Source: Pseudomonadota bacterium
GTDB lineage: Bacteria; Pseudomonadota; Alphaproteobacteria; Rhizobiales; Xanthobacteraceae
DNA: 64,000 nucleotides
Direction: 5' to 3'
NCBI GenBank assembly: GCA_018242205.1
Contig: JAFECJ010000005.1
Coordinates: 1 to 64,000 of the forward strand
Shown: piece after piece, positions 8,168-20,025 of the stretch
How the letters are laid out: every line of letters starts with the position of its first letter
How positions within the stretch are numbered: position 1 is the stretch's first letter
Position numbers and translations under genes: made by a program
The notes under the pieces: model-generated
Database searches by the model: none
What the model was told of the DNA's origin: nothing
Seen by the model: the letters and a program-made list of their open reading frames with translations, nothing else

Positions 8168-8892
8168 ACCGTAACGGGCCCCGGTTTGGCGGTCGTTGAC
8201 AGCGGCAGGACCTCCAGCGTCCCGATCGTTTCGCCGGGCCGAAGTTGGAAGGTCGCGTGACCGGCGTTGAACAGGATGAATCGAACCGGCCCCTTGAAGC
8301 CCGGTTCGACATGCAGGTCGCCCGAGAGGATCACGCAACACGTGGTCAGCCGGGCCACGGCGCCGAACCGGCCGAGGTAATCGTACGGCAGTTCAATGGT
8401 CTCGGCCGTCGTCGCCCGCAAGGCGCAGCCCGGCTTGAGGCTCACAAACTCCTTTCCGGCGAGATTGATCGTGTCGGGGCCGATGACGACCTCGTCGCCG
8501 AGCGTCAGATCAATCGAAGCGCAGCGCAAACGGCCGGCCACGAAGGGCTCGATGGCGATGACGCCTTTCCGCACCGCGCTTGCAATCTCATGATTGACGA
8601 GCGGCGCAGCTGCGGCGAGCCGTTTCGGCGTGCGCTTCCGGCCGAACCCCTCGCTAAGCCAGTAGTCCGAGCTGTGGCCTGTCAGCCGGCCGAGTTTGCC
8701 GGCCATGGCCCGTGAGATCGGCTGACGGCCGTTGATGATGTTGTTGACCGACTGGCGCGACACCCCGGTGGCCTTGCTGACCGCTACCTGGTCAAGGCCG
8801 AGGCGTTTGAGCACCGCCCTCAAATGCGCGCCCGGTGTCGTACGCTCGGTGGTCGATTCGGTGTCCCTCTTGCCCCGGCTGCCCGCGGCCAT
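8149..8892 (-). CDS. HigA-like HTH regulator fused to a degenerate dCTP-deaminase/dUTPase-fold domain
   Basis: 247 residues from ATG 8890-8892 (GGGGAG 8 bases before). Residues about 20-85 form an XRE/HigA-type helix-turn-helix (VSKATGVSRQSVNNIINGRQPIS). Residues about 105-245 align with Dcd: IASAVRKGVIAIEPF, SIDLTLGDEV, PYDYLGRFGAVARL, HVEPGFKGPVRFILFNAG and LRPGETIGTLEVLPLS. The Dcd serine pair before the conserved arginine (SSLAR) is GAVAR here, and the catalytic glutamate of LEFYN is isoleucine in FILFN. Deamination is therefore unlikely; a nucleotide-sensing regulator is inferred. No HigB-like toxin adjoins it. In-frame upstream codons exist but run through the probable operator. Confidence 0.8.
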   Translation of the reverse strand: MAAGSRGKRDTESTTERTTPGAHLRAVLKRLGLDQVAVSKATGVSRQSVNNIINGRQPISRAMAGKLGRLTGHSSDYWLSEGFGRKRTPKRLAAAAPLVNHEIASAVRKGVIAIEPFVAGRLRCASIDLTLGDEVVIGPDTINLAGKEFVSLKPGCALRATTAETIELPYDYLGRFGAVARLTTCCVILSGDLHVEPGFKGPVRFILFNAGHATFQLRPGETIGTLEVLPLSTTAKPGPVTVVSSKI

Positions 8893-8960
8893 GGCCCATG
8901 CTCCCCGTTGCCAATTTATTCCTACGGCGGCCCCGTGAAAATTTGGTGGCCCCGCAACCA

Positions 8961-8981
8961 TTAATTGTAGCGATAAATTAA
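8961..8981. promoter_or_regulatory. TTAATT-N9-AATTAA inverted repeat upstream of the HTH fusion gene
   Basis: An AT-rich dyad in a GC-rich intergenic gap (8893-9055), about 70 bases before the HTH gene's ATG. Its position fits an autoregulatory operator, which is inferred. The rest of the gap holds only an imperfect GC-rich stem near 9027-9052 after hslU. Confidence 0.4.
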
Positions 8982-9055
8982 AGACATCGCACCGCGCCGA
9001 CAGTCCGATGGACGGGGCCGGGTATTGCTCGGCCGGTCGGCTGACCGCGGCCGAA

Positions 9056-10363
9056 CTACAGGATGAACCGGGACAGATCGGCGTTCTTGGCGAGGTCGCC
9101 GATATGCTTCTCGACATAGGCCGCATCAACCCGCACGGTCTCGCCGGCCCGGTCGGTCGCGGCGAAGGAGATGTCGTCGAGGATGCGTTCCATCACCGTC
9201 TGCAGGCGGCGGGCCCCGATATTCTCGATCGACGAGTTTACGGACACGGCAATATTGGCGATGGCGTCGATGGCATCCTCGGTGAATTCGAGCGCGACGC
9301 CTTCGGTCGCCAGCAGCGTCACATACTGCTTGATCAGCGAGGCTTCCGGCTCGGTCAGGATGCGCCGGAAGTCGTCGCGCGTCAGCGCCTTCAATTCGAC
9401 GCGGATCGGCAGGCGGCCTTGCAGCTCGGGCAAGAGGTCCGACGGCTTGGAGATATGGAAGGCGCCGGAAGCGATGAACAGGATGTGATCGGTTTTCACC
9501 GGGCCATGCTTGGTGTTCACGGTGGTACCTTCGATCAGCGGCAACAGATCGCGCTGAACACCTTCACGCGACACGTCGGCGCCGCCGCGACGTTCGCTGC
9601 CGGCGATCTTGTCGATCTCGTCGAGGAAGACGATGCCATTCTGTTCGACGACACGGACCGCTTCCTGAATGAGCTGTTCGTTGTCGAGCAGTTTGTCGCT
9701 TTCCTCGTTAAGCAGGATCGAATGGGATTCTTCGACCGTGACGCGCCGCGTCTTGGTGCGGCCGCCGCCCATCTTGCCGAAGATGTCGCCGATATTGATG
9801 GCGCCCATCTGCGCGCCGGGCATGCCGGGAATCTCGAACATCGGCAGCCCGGCATTTCCGGCCTGTACGTCGATTTCGATTTCCTTGTCGTTCAATTCGC
9901 CGTTGCGCAGCTTTTTGCGGAAGCTCTCGCGCGTCGACGGACCCGAGCCGGGACCGACCAGCGCGTCGAGCACGCGTTCCTCGGCGGCCTGCTCGGCGCG
10001 AACCTGCACGTCCTTGCGGCGCTTTTCGCGCGTCAGCGCGATCGAGATCTCGACCAAGTCGCGGACGATCTGTTCGACGTCGCGGCCGACATAGCCGACT
10101 TCGGTGAATTTGGTGGCTTCGACCTTGAGGAATGGCGCGCCGGCGAGCTTGGCGAGGCGGCGCGATATCTCGGTCTTGCCGACGCCGGTCGGTCCGATCA
10201 TCAGGATGTTCTTTGGCAGCACTTCCTCGCGCAGTTTGTCGTCGAGCTGCTGGCGGCGCCAGCGGTTGCGCAGCGCGATGGCCACGGCGCGCTTGGCGTC
10301 GTGCTGGCCGACGATGAAGCGGTCGAGTTCGGAGACGATTTCGCGCGGGGAGAAGTCGGTCAT
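9056..10363 (-). CDS. hslU: ATP-dependent protease ATPase subunit HslU
   Basis: AAA+ unfoldase that feeds substrates to the HslV peptidase. It has 435 residues: Walker [10 protein letters not shown] at about 57-65, the I-domain with acidic and Gly/Met-rich stretches in the middle, Walker B IVFLDEID at about 245-252, and the C-terminal ADLSRFIL tail that docks into HslV. It lies downstream of hslV and the DUF2585 gene on the same strand, so one operon is likely. A long open frame on the opposite strand is a coding shadow. Confidence 0.97.
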   Translation of the reverse strand: MTDFSPREIVSELDRFIVGQHDAKRAVAIALRNRWRRQQLDDKLREEVLPKNILMIGPTGVGKTEISRRLAKLAGAPFLKVEATKFTEVGYVGRDVEQIVRDLVEISIALTREKRRKDVQVRAEQAAEERVLDALVGPGSGPSTRESFRKKLRNGELNDKEIEIDVQAGNAGLPMFEIPGMPGAQMGAINIGDIFGKMGGGRTKTRRVTVEESHSILLNEESDKLLDNEQLIQEAVRVVEQNGIVFLDEIDKIAGSERRGGADVSREGVQRDLLPLIEGTTVNTKHGPVKTDHILFIASGAFHISKPSDLLPELQGRLPIRVELKALTRDDFRRILTEPEASLIKQYVTLLATEGVALEFTEDAIDAIANIAVSVNSSIENIGARRLQTVMERILDDISFAATDRAGETVRVDAAYVEKHIGDLAKNADLSRFIL

Positions 10364-10384
10364 GATTGCACTAACACCTGATGG

Positions 10385-10960
10385 TCAGCCGCCGCCCTGC
10401 CAGGCTCGGACGGAGTCGATCGGATATATCAGCATGAGGATATTGAGCGTGAGATTGTCTCGAATGACGTAGCCAACGCCCAATTCCATCACGATAGCCG
10501 AGCCGATCACGAGGAATATAGGAAGCCGCCCTGCCAGGACAAATCCGGTAATCATGGCCAGGCTGTCGGAAACGGAGTTGATTACGCTGTCGCCATAGTA
10601 TTGCAGCGAAATCGTCGCTGCCCGGTAGCGCTCAATGATGAAAGGGGAGTTTTCAAGGATCTCCCAACCGCCCTCGACAGCCACAGCCAGCGCAAATCGC
10701 GTCCATAAGGGAGCCCGCGGCAGAATGAGCCATGTAAGGAAGTAGAAAATGAATCCATGGATGACGTGGGAGAACGAATACCAGTCGAAGATATGCTGCG
10801 AGTTCTCTGAACTCTGTACGGAGCCGTGCCAGAGTTTGACGTAACCGCAAGTGCATATCGGCACGCGGCCCATCGCCAGCAGCACGGCAGCCTGCACCGC
10901 GAGCAGCGCGATCGCGACGATGATGCAGTTCCGCAGCGTGTTGCGCGCTGCGTCCGTCAT
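10385..10960 (-). CDS. DUF2585 (UPF0314) membrane protein between hslV and hslU
   Basis: 191 residues from MTDAARN (ATG 10958-10960), which overlaps the hslV stop codon as ATGA, so translational coupling is likely. About four to five hydrophobic segments are seen: 10-30, around 60-80 ([17 protein letters not shown]), 125-145 and 150-170. The conserved core includes [15 protein letters not shown] and [12 protein letters not shown]. The family sits in this slot in many Hyphomicrobiales. Its function is unknown; a role with the protease at the membrane would be speculation. Confidence 0.85.
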   Translation of the reverse strand: MTDAARNTLRNCIIVAIALLAVQAAVLLAMGRVPICTCGYVKLWHGSVQSSENSQHIFDWYSFSHVIHGFIFYFLTWLILPRAPLWTRFALAVAVEGGWEILENSPFIIERYRAATISLQYYGDSVINSVSDSLAMITGFVLAGRLPIFLVIGSAIVMELGVGYVIRDNLTLNILMLIYPIDSVRAWQGGG

Positions 10961-11511
10961 GCCGACTTCAGGCTCTCGATCGTGATATTGCGGTTCGTGT
11001 AGACGCAAATGTCAGCGGCGATATCGAGTGACTTGCGCACGATGGCTTCGGCGTCGGCGCCGGTATCGAGCAAGGCGCGAGCGGAGGCGAGCGCATAATT
11101 GCCGCCGGAACCGATGCCGGCGACGCCGGCCTCCGGCTCCAGCACGTCGCCATTGCCGGTCAGCACCAGCGAGACCTGGGCGTCGGCGACGATCATCATG
11201 GCTTCGAGGCGGCGCAGATAGCGATCGGTGCGCCAGTCCTTGGCAAGTTCGACCGCGGCGCGCAGCAGTTGTCCGGGGTACTGCTCGAGCTTGGATTCCA
11301 GCCGCTCGAACAAGGTAAAGGCGTCCGCCGTGGCGCCGGCGAAGCCGCCGATCACGTCACCCTTGCCCAGTTTGCGGACCTTCTTGGCATTGGCCTTGAC
11401 GATGGTCTGGCCGATGGAGACCTGGCCATCGCCGCCGATCACCACGGTGCCGCCTTTGCGGACGGTCAGGATCGTCGTGCCGTGCCAGGACGGCGGTTCG
11501 TGGGAGGACAT
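10957..11511 (-). CDS. hslV: ATP-dependent protease peptidase subunit HslV
   Basis: Proteasome-like threonine peptidase, 184 residues. The mature N-terminal nucleophile is the first threonine of [10 protein letters not shown] (residue 12), so an 11-residue propeptide ([11 protein letters not shown]) must be removed; E. coli HslV loses only the initiator Met. The conserved [22 protein letters not shown] and [14 protein letters not shown] segments are present. It is the first gene of the hslV-DUF2585-hslU run and divergent from hisB across 159 bases. Confidence 0.97.
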   Translation of the reverse strand: MSSHEPPSWHGTTILTVRKGGTVVIGGDGQVSIGQTIVKANAKKVRKLGKGDVIGGFAGATADAFTLFERLESKLEQYPGQLLRAAVELAKDWRTDRYLRRLEAMMIVADAQVSLVLTGNGDVLEPEAGVAGIGSGGNYALASARALLDTGADAEAIVRKSLDIAADICVYTNRNITIESLKSA

Positions 11512-11670
11512 AACGCTTTACCCCTGCAATTTCCGTCATCTAGGCATGGCCGGCGGCGATTGCAAACCATCAAGGGGCGCCTTCGGCGCGCGAAAGGAAG
11601 GCGAAAGGCCCACTGTGGCATAACCCCGCAACCCCTGATAAAAGGCCGCCGAAACGAGGATTTAGCCCTG

Positions 11671-12264
11671 ATGCGCACCGCCATCGTCAAGCGCAAGACC
11701 AAGGAAACCGACATCGAGGTCACCGTCGACCTCGACGGCAAGGGCCGTTCGCAGATCGCGACCGGCATCGGCTTCCTCGACCATATGCTCGATCTGTTGG
11801 CGCGCCACTCGCGCATCGACATGACCGTGAAGGCGGTCGGCGACCTGCATATCGATTTTCACCACACCGCTGAGGATGTCGGCATTGCGCTCGGCCAGGC
11901 GATCAAGCAGGCGCTCGGCGACATGAAGGGCATCGGCCGCTATGCCGACGTCCACATGCCGATGGACGAGACGTTGACCCGCGTTGCGCTCGACATTTCC
12001 GGCCGGCCGTTCCTGGTGTTCAAGGCAATGTTCGGCCGCGACAAGGTCGGCCAGTTCGACACTGAACTGGTGCAGGAGTGGTTCCAGGCTTTCGCCATGA
12101 ATGCCGGGGTGACGCTGCATGTCGAGTGCCTCTACGGCACCAACGACCATCATATCGCCGAGTCCTGCTTCAAGGGTCTGGCGCGCTGTCTGCGCTCGGC
12201 CGTCGCCATCGACGAGCGCACAAAGGACGAAGTGCCGTCGACCAAGGGAACGCTGGGCAATTGA
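11671..12264 (+). CDS. hisB: Imidazoleglycerol-phosphate dehydratase
   Basis: Sixth step of histidine synthesis. It has 197 residues and is monofunctional (no phosphatase domain). Manganese-binding histidine motifs HHTAEDVG (about 66-73) and DHHIAES (about 163-169) are present, with [13 protein letters not shown] near 32. The ATG at 11671 follows GAGGA. It opens the operon hisB-DUF2628-hisH-hisA-hisF-hisE-coaA. Confidence 0.96.
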   Translation: MRTAIVKRKTKETDIEVTVDLDGKGRSQIATGIGFLDHMLDLLARHSRIDMTVKAVGDLHIDFHHTAEDVGIALGQAIKQALGDMKGIGRYADVHMPMDETLTRVALDISGRPFLVFKAMFGRDKVGQFDTELVQEWFQAFAMNAGVTLHVECLYGTNDHHIAESCFKGLARCLRSAVAIDERTKDEVPSTKGTLGN

Positions 12265-12302
12265 TACGCCCGGGCGGTCGCGACAGTAATCGAGTTTGAC
12301 CG

Positions 12303-12812
12303 ATGCCCACATACACCGTGCATGAACCGCCGCCGCGGAAGAACGAGACCGTTGCCAGTCCGGAACGCTTTGTCTTCGTGCGCGACGGATTCCACTTCTG
12401 GGCGTTCCTGCTGCCGCCTCTGTGGTTCCTTCTCAAGCGCCTGTGGCTGGCGCTGATCCTTTATGTGGTAGTGTCGGTTGCGCTCGACTTCGCGCTGACT
12501 CGCGCCCACGTGCCGGCGTCGTGGCGCGTCATCGTCGAAGTGATGTTTGCGCTCGTCATCGGTTTCGAAGCGGCAACCATCCAACGCTGGACCTTGCAGC
12601 GGCGACGCTGGAAGACGCTGGGCTTTGTCGTCGCCGAAGACGAGGAATTGGCCGAGCGGCGCTTCTTTGGCGCCTGGACGCAACGCGCCGCCACGCCCAT
12701 CGCCACGCCGCCGGCCGAGACGGCGCCGGTCTATGCGGCGCCGGTGCGGCGCGGTCCGCCGTCGGGATCCGATGTCATCGGCCTGTTTCCCGAGCCTGGA
12801 GCATCGCGATGA
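12303..12812 (+). CDS. DUF2628 membrane protein within the his operon
   Basis: 169 residues. A cytosolic N-terminus ([10 protein letters not shown], then [21 protein letters not shown]) leads into two or three membrane segments at about 36-52, 55-70 and 80-98, followed by a Pro/Ala-rich soluble tail. DUF2628 proteins often lie between hisB and hisH in this order. The stop overlaps the hisH start (ATGA), so translation is coupled. Its function in or beside histidine synthesis is not known. Confidence 0.8.
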   Translation: MPTYTVHEPPPRKNETVASPERFVFVRDGFHFWAFLLPPLWFLLKRLWLALILYVVVSVALDFALTRAHVPASWRVIVEVMFALVIGFEAATIQRWTLQRRRWKTLGFVVAEDEELAERRFFGAWTQRAATPIATPPAETAPVYAAPVRRGPPSGSDVIGLFPEPGASR

Positions 12813-13459
12813 GCGTTGCCATTGTCGATTACGGCTCCGGCAACCTGCACTCGGCGGCCAAGGCCTTTGAACGGGCGGCGCGCGAGTGTGGCCACGACCA
12901 GCCAATCCTCGTGACATCGAATCCGGACGATGTCGCCAAGGCGGATCGTATCGTGCTGCCCGGTGTCGGTGCTTATGCCGACTGCAAGCGCGGCCTCGTT
13001 GCCGTGCCTGGCATGGTCGATGCCCTCGAAGACACCGTGCGCAAAAAGGGCCGGCCGTTCTTCGGCATCTGCGTCGGCATGCAACTGCTCGCGGAGCGGG
13101 GCCTCGAATATCAGGTGACGCCCGGACTCGGTTGGATCGCCGGCGAGGTCGACAAGATCGCGCCGTCCGATCCCGAGCTGAAGATCCCGCATATGGGCTG
13201 GAACACGCTCGACCTGAAGACGATGCATCCGCTGCTCGACGAAATTCCGCTCGGGCCAGACGGACTGCACGCCTATTTCGTGCACTCCTACCAGTTTAGG
13301 ACCGCGCATAAGGACGATCTCGTGGCGCAGACCGATTACGGCGGGCCGCTCACCGCGATCGTCGGTCGCGACAATATCGTCGGCACGCAGTTTCACCCGG
13401 AAAAAAGTCAGAAGCTTGGGCTGAAGCTGATCTCGAACTTTCTGAAATGGACGCCATGA
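12809..13459 (+). CDS. hisH: Imidazole glycerol phosphate synthase, glutaminase subunit
   Basis: Releases ammonia from glutamine for HisF. It has 216 residues. The class I amidotransferase nucleophile elbow [11 protein letters not shown] (Cys near residue 86) and the His/Glu pair in FHPEKS near the C-terminus complete the triad. The start ATG at 12809 overlaps the preceding stop by four bases. The last codons overlap hisA. Confidence 0.96.
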   Translation: MSVAIVDYGSGNLHSAAKAFERAARECGHDQPILVTSNPDDVAKADRIVLPGVGAYADCKRGLVAVPGMVDALEDTVRKKGRPFFGICVGMQLLAERGLEYQVTPGLGWIAGEVDKIAPSDPELKIPHMGWNTLDLKTMHPLLDEIPLGPDGLHAYFVHSYQFRTAHKDDLVAQTDYGGPLTAIVGRDNIVGTQFHPEKSQKLGLKLISNFLKWTP

Positions 13460-14196
13460 TTCTTTTTCCCGCCATTGACCTCAAGGAAGGCCTCGCCGTG
13501 CGTCTGGAGCAGGGCGACATGGCGCGCGCCACCGTGTTCCATCGCGATCCGGCGGCGCAGGCGCGCGCTTTCGAGGAGCAGGGCTTCCGTTATCTGCACA
13601 TCGTCGACCTCGATGGCGCATTCGCAGGCAAGCCGGTGAATGCCGACGCCGTCGATCGCATTCTCGAAACCATCGGCATTCCCGTTCAGCTCGGCGGCGG
13701 TGTGCGCGACATGGCGACGGTCGAAGGCTGGCTCGGCAAGGGCGTCGATCGCGTCATCATCGGCACCGCGGCGGTGCGCGATCCGCAATTCGTCAAGGAA
13801 GCCGCAAAGAAGTATCACGGCCGTATCGCCGTCGGGCTCGACGCCCGCGACGGCAAGGTCGCCGTCCAGGGCTGGGCCGAGACCTCGGAACTGACCGCGC
13901 TCGAGATCGCGCGCCGGTTCGAGGATGCCGGCGTATCGGCCATCATCTACACCGACATTGCGCGCGATGGCCTGCTCAAGGGCATCAACTGGGATGCCAC
14001 CATCGCGCTCGCCGAAGCCATCTCAATTCCGGTGGTCGCGTCCGGCGGGCTGGCGTCGATGGGCGATATCCACGCGCTGCTCGAGCCGCGGGCGCGCAAG
14101 CTGCAAGGCGCCATTGCCGGCCGCGCCATCTATGACGGCCGACTTGATGTGACGGAAGCGTTGCGGCTGATCCGCGACGCGGAGGCGCAGCGCTGA
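13456..14196 (+). CDS. hisA: ProFAR isomerase (phosphoribosylformimino-AICAR-P isomerase)
   Basis: Amadori isomerase of histidine synthesis, a (beta/alpha)8 barrel of 246 residues. [12 protein letters not shown] contains the catalytic Asp; the second acid is in YTDIARDG (about 163-170), and phosphate-binding glycine loops GGGVRD and ASGG follow. The start at 13456 (ATGA overlap with the hisH stop) is preferred over an ATG nine bases earlier because family members begin MILFPAID. Confidence 0.95.
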   Translation: MILFPAIDLKEGLAVRLEQGDMARATVFHRDPAAQARAFEEQGFRYLHIVDLDGAFAGKPVNADAVDRILETIGIPVQLGGGVRDMATVEGWLGKGVDRVIIGTAAVRDPQFVKEAAKKYHGRIAVGLDARDGKVAVQGWAETSELTALEIARRFEDAGVSAIIYTDIARDGLLKGINWDATIALAEAISIPVVASGGLASMGDIHALLEPRARKLQGAIAGRAIYDGRLDVTEALRLIRDAEAQR

Positions 14197-14972
14197 TGTT
14201 CAAGGTCCGCGTCATCCCCTGTCTCGATGTCAAGGACGGCCGCGTCGTCAAAGGCGTCAACTTCGTCAACCTGCGCGATGCCGGCGATCCGGTGGAAGCG
14301 GCCGTGGCCTACGACGCCGTTGGCGCCGACGAACTGTGTTTCCTCGACATCACCGCGAGCCATGAAAATCGCGAGACCATCTTCGACGTCGTGACGCGCA
14401 CGGCCGAAGCCTGCTTCATGCCGCTCACCGTCGGTGGCGGTGTGCGTACCGTCGAGGACATCCGCAAGCTGTTGACCTGCGGCGCCGACAAGGTGTCGAT
14501 CAACACCGCGGCCGTGAACCGGCGCGCCTTTGTCAAGGAGGCGGCGGAGAAGTTCGGCGACCAGTGCATCGTCGTCGCCATCGACGCCAAGAAAGTATCG
14601 AAGGAGAGCGAGCCGGCGCGCTGGGAAATCTTCACCCATGGCGGCCGCAATCCGACCGGGCTCGATGCCGTCGATTACGCGCGCGAAGTGGTCTCGCTCG
14701 GCGCCGGCGAAATCCTGCTGACCTCGATGGACCGCGACGGCACCCGAGCCGGCTTCGACATCGCGCTGACGCGAGCGGTCGCCGACGCGGTGCCGGTGCC
14801 GGTGATCGCCTCGGGCGGCGTCGGCAACCTCGACCACCTGGTGGCCGGTATTCGCGACGGACATGCCACAGCCGTGCTGGCCGCATCGATCTTTCATTTT
14901 GGCGAGTATTCGGTGCGGCAGGCCAAGGAGTATATGGCCAAAGCCGGTCTGCCGATGCGGCTGGATCCTTAG
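14196..14972 (+). CDS. hisF: Imidazole glycerol phosphate synthase, cyclase subunit
   Basis: Uses ammonia from HisH to form imidazole glycerol phosphate and AICAR. It has 258 residues in a (beta/alpha)8 barrel: [14 protein letters not shown] with the first catalytic Asp, VGGGVRT, and LTSMDRDGT with the second Asp, then ASGGVGN. The start overlaps the hisA stop by one base (TGATG). AICAR made here feeds purine synthesis. Confidence 0.97.
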   Translation: MFKVRVIPCLDVKDGRVVKGVNFVNLRDAGDPVEAAVAYDAVGADELCFLDITASHENRETIFDVVTRTAEACFMPLTVGGGVRTVEDIRKLLTCGADKVSINTAAVNRRAFVKEAAEKFGDQCIVVAIDAKKVSKESEPARWEIFTHGGRNPTGLDAVDYAREVVSLGAGEILLTSMDRDGTRAGFDIALTRAVADAVPVPVIASGGVGNLDHLVAGIRDGHATAVLAASIFHFGEYSVRQAKEYMAKAGLPMRLDP

Positions 14973-15000
14973 ACCTCCCTCTCCCCGCTCGGGGCGAGAA
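14973..15000. repeat. Short CTCCCC/GGGG palindromic fragment between hisF and hisE
   Basis: The hisF-hisE gap contains CTCTCCCCG-CTC-GGGGCGAGA, an imperfect palindrome resembling one half of the larger intergenic element at 59834-59982. It may be a relic of that family. Confidence 0.35.
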
Positions 15001-15017
15001 GTGATAAAGGGACAATT

Positions 15018-15335
15018 ATGAGCTTTACCCTCGCCGATCTGGAAAAGCGCATCGACGAGCGCTCGCGCGCCACGGCCGAGCAGTCCTATACGCGCAGCCT
15101 CATCGACAAGGGTCCGGCGCACTGCGCCAAGAAGATGGGCGAAGAGGCCTTCGAAACCGCTCTCGCCGCCGTGGCCGAAGACAAGACCCGGTTTGTGTCC
15201 GAAGCCGCCGATCTGATCTATCATCTGATGGTGCTGTTGAAGGCGAAGGGCGTGGCGCTCGCCGAAGTCGAAGCCGAGCTCGACAGGCGCGCCGCGCAAT
15301 CGGGCCACGCCGAGAAGGCGTCGCGGAAAGTGTGA
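15018..15335 (+). CDS. hisE: Phosphoribosyl-ATP pyrophosphatase
   Basis: Second step of histidine synthesis. 105 residues with the MazG-like all-alpha fold: [15 protein letters not shown] carries the Mg-binding glutamates, and [13 protein letters not shown] completes the site. It is a stand-alone HisE, not fused to HisI; hisI is not in this window. coaA follows 7 bases later. Confidence 0.95.
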   Translation: MSFTLADLEKRIDERSRATAEQSYTRSLIDKGPAHCAKKMGEEAFETALAAVAEDKTRFVSEAADLIYHLMVLLKAKGVALAEVEAELDRRAAQSGHAEKASRKV

Positions 15336-15342
15336 CGGGCGC

Positions 15343-16299
15343 ATGATGGAACAGCGCGTCGAAGAAAACCTGTCGCCCTACCGCAGCTTCTCGCGCGCGC
15401 AATGGGCGGAGCTGCGCGACGACGCGCCGATGACGCTGACCTCGGAAGAGGTCACACGGCTGCATTCTCTGCACGACCGTCTCGACATGAAAGAAGTCGA
15501 GGAGATTTATCTGCCGCTGTCGCGGCTGTTGTCGCTCTATGTCACGGCAACGCAGCGGCTGTTCCGCGCCCAGGAACGCTTCCTCAACGTCACCGACGAG
15601 AAGATGCCATTCATCATCGGTGTTGCCGGTTCGGTCGCGGTCGGCAAGTCGACCACCGCGCGCGTGCTGCAGGCCTTGCTGGCGCGCTGGCCGAACTCGC
15701 CGAAGGTCGATCTCGTTACTACCGACGGCTTCCTGTTTCCGAACGCGGTGCTCGAACGCGAAGGCTTGATGGAGAAGAAGGGCTTTCCGGAAAGCTACGA
15801 TCTGGCGACGCTTCTGCGCTTTCTCTCGGATGTGAAGGCAGGCAAGCGGCCGGCGCGGGCGCCGATCTATTCGCATCTGATCTATGACGTGGTGCCGAGC
15901 CAGTGGATCGAGGTCGACCGCCCCGACATCCTGATCGTCGAAGGGCTTAACGTCTTGCAGACCGGGCGGCTGCCGAAGGACGGCAAGGCCATTCCGTTTG
16001 TCTCGGACTTTTTCGACTTCTCGGTTTACATCGATGCCGAGGACGACGTGCTCAGGGCCTGGTACGTCGATCGCTTTCTGACTCTGCGCGGCACCGCCTT
16101 CCGCGATCCGAAATCCTATTTCCATCGCTATTCGGGATTATCGGATGCCGAAGCGGCGAGCACCGCGATGTCGATCTGGGAGCGCATCAATCTCGTGAAC
16201 CTGCACGAGAACATTCTGCCGACACGGCAGCGCGCCGATCTGATTCTGAAGAAAGGCGTGACACACGCGATCGAAAAGGTGTCGCTGCGGAGGTTGTAA
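15343..16299 (+). CDS. coaA: Pantothenate kinase, type I
   Basis: First, CoA-inhibited step of coenzyme A synthesis. It has 318 residues with P-loop GSVAVGKST at about 95-103, the [13 protein letters not shown] active-site strand, GFPESYD and IVEGLNVLQ. The his operon/coaA link is conserved in Hyphomicrobiales, so it probably shares the hisB promoter. Two adjacent ATGs occur (15343, 15346). Confidence 0.95.
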   Translation: MMEQRVEENLSPYRSFSRAQWAELRDDAPMTLTSEEVTRLHSLHDRLDMKEVEEIYLPLSRLLSLYVTATQRLFRAQERFLNVTDEKMPFIIGVAGSVAVGKSTTARVLQALLARWPNSPKVDLVTTDGFLFPNAVLEREGLMEKKGFPESYDLATLLRFLSDVKAGKRPARAPIYSHLIYDVVPSQWIEVDRPDILIVEGLNVLQTGRLPKDGKAIPFVSDFFDFSVYIDAEDDVLRAWYVDRFLTLRGTAFRDPKSYFHRYSGLSDAEAASTAMSIWERINLVNLHENILPTRQRADLILKKGVTHAIEKVSLRRL

Positions 16300-16303
16300 T
16301 CCG

Positions 16304-16347
16304 CCTCATCCTGAGGAGCGCACGAAGTGCGCGTCTCGACGGATGGG
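16304..16347. repeat. Intergenic palindromic element, family A (CATCCTGAGG type)
   Basis: CATCCTGAGGAGCG...CGTCTCGACGGATG forms a long imperfect hairpin between convergent coaA and olsB, with an inner GCGCAC/GTGCGC stem. Related sequences occur at 28361-28472, 47354-47400 and 51973-52072. It may also act as a terminator. Confidence 0.75.
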
Positions 16348-16369
16348 CCGGCTTATCGCGTGTCTCGAC

Positions 16370-17317
16370 TTACGCCGCGCGGCGGCTCAGGTCGAAGTGC
16401 TCCATATAGCGCTGCTTGATCGCGGCGACCGGCAGCACGATCAGCACGTCAGTGGTGCCGAACTCGTGGTCGACCACCGCGCCGTCGCCGATATAGGCGC
16501 CGAGCCGCAGATAGCCTTTTACCAGCGGCGGCAGGAGACGCAGCGCTTCCTTCGGATCGATCGCTTCCTTCGAGATGCGGTTCATCTCCACGTAGCGCTC
16601 GGGCAACGCGTGCGCGCGCCATTCTTCCGGCGCGCGGGCATAATGATGCAGGAACGACAGCGGCAGCGCGAGCCGCTTCGGCTCGGTGCCATCGAGGCTG
16701 GCGCAGCCGATCATCACATCGCAGCGGTTCTGGGTGATGTAGGCGTGGATGCCGTGCCAGAGCAGTTCGACCGTGCGTTTGTTGCGATACGGCGCCAGTA
16801 CGCAGGAGCGGCCAAGCTCGAGGAATTGCAACCGACGGTGCCGCGCGATCAGGCCGCCAATGTCGAATTCACCGGAGGTGTAGAAGCCGCCATGCTCCTC
16901 GGCCAGCGCCTGGCGCAGCAGGCGATAAGTGCCGACGACCGCCGGCCGGTTGCCCGGCGCGCCCTCGCGGGCGGCATGATCGAGCACCAGCAGGTGGTCG
17001 CAAATGGCGTCGTAGCCGTCGACGTCGCGGCGGGCGAATAGCCGACCCGGGTTCGGGATGGCGGTGCCTTCCTGGTAGAATACCCGATAGCGCAGCTTCT
17101 GCGCCTGACGCACCTCGGCGGCAGTCTGGGCGAGGCGGACCTCGAGCGAACCCATGCGGCCGAGGCTTTGCGCCGGGCGGTGCGCGCGCGCCGCCCAGGC
17201 CTGCAAGCCGCCATAGGCCTGCAGCGACGAAATCAGCCCTGGCGCCGCCGGTACCGAGCGGCGGCGGCCGAAAAGGTTACGCGTCTGATTCACGTTGACG
17301 CCGACGTCGCGTGCCAT
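16370..17317 (-). CDS. olsB: GNAT-family N-acyltransferase, probable ornithine-acyl-ACP acyltransferase
   Basis: OlsB transfers a 3-hydroxyacyl chain from ACP to ornithine, the first step of phosphate-free ornithine lipids. 315 residues from MARDVG, whose ATG follows AAGGGG; an ATG at 17350 would add 11. Family stretches: LRYRVFYQEGT, DHLLVLD, ELGRSCVLAPYRNKRTVELLW and DVMIGCASLDGTEP. OlsA is not adjacent, so the assignment rests on sequence resemblance only; related proteins are annotated hemolysin-like acyltransferases. Confidence 0.72.
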   Translation of the reverse strand: MARDVGVNVNQTRNLFGRRRSVPAAPGLISSLQAYGGLQAWAARAHRPAQSLGRMGSLEVRLAQTAAEVRQAQKLRYRVFYQEGTAIPNPGRLFARRDVDGYDAICDHLLVLDHAAREGAPGNRPAVVGTYRLLRQALAEEHGGFYTSGEFDIGGLIARHRRLQFLELGRSCVLAPYRNKRTVELLWHGIHAYITQNRCDVMIGCASLDGTEPKRLALPLSFLHHYARAPEEWRAHALPERYVEMNRISKEAIDPKEALRLLPPLVKGYLRLGAYIGDGAVVDHEFGTTDVLIVLPVAAIKQRYMEHFDLSRRAA

Positions 17318-17470
17318 AAAGGGGCCCTTTAGGGTATTTTCTGGGTTCATTTCCGCGAAATAACGCGGCTTTCACGCCATTCAAGACCTGACGAATCGGC
17401 GCTCATCGCGCCGCGTGTATCCCTACACCATGGCAGGGATACGGAATTATGACACTTTGGGAAAGCCCAA

Positions 17471-19771
<2,301 letters not shown>

Positions 19772-19899
19772 GTGGACGTAGTGAAGGCGGCGTTAAACCT
19801 GTGGCGGCACCAACGAGCCTTGCACGCTTGAGCTTGCGGTATTGAATGTGACGAACGCGGCCGAGACGCGCATTTCATGCAGAATTGACGCGCGTTAAC

Positions 19900-19916
19900 G
19901 CACAAATTCATTGTGC
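19900..19916. promoter_or_regulatory. GCACAA-N5-TTGTGC inverted repeat in the kinase/chemoreceptor intergenic gap
   Basis: A perfect 6-bp dyad with a 5-base centre lies in the 254-base divergent gap 19772-20025. An AT-rich TTTAATTAATAAAT stretch follows at about 19922-19935, a possible promoter core for the chemoreceptor. The regulator is unknown. Confidence 0.35.
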
Positions 19917-20025
19917 TGAATGTTTAATTAATAAATAGCCGCCAGAGTCCGTGAAATTTGATTTTCTTACCAAACAGGCGTGCGTAGGCGCGCTATGCCG
20001 CTCCGACAAAGGAAGGCGGGACGTC

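Noticed and set aside
9008..10381. A 457-codon plus-strand frame opposite hslU
   Set aside because: Antisense to a certain gene, with no domain or ribosome site; a shadow of codon bias.
14130..15344. A 404-codon minus-strand frame opposite hisF-hisE
   Set aside because: Covers two certain genes of the his operon in antisense; composition is that of a shadow.
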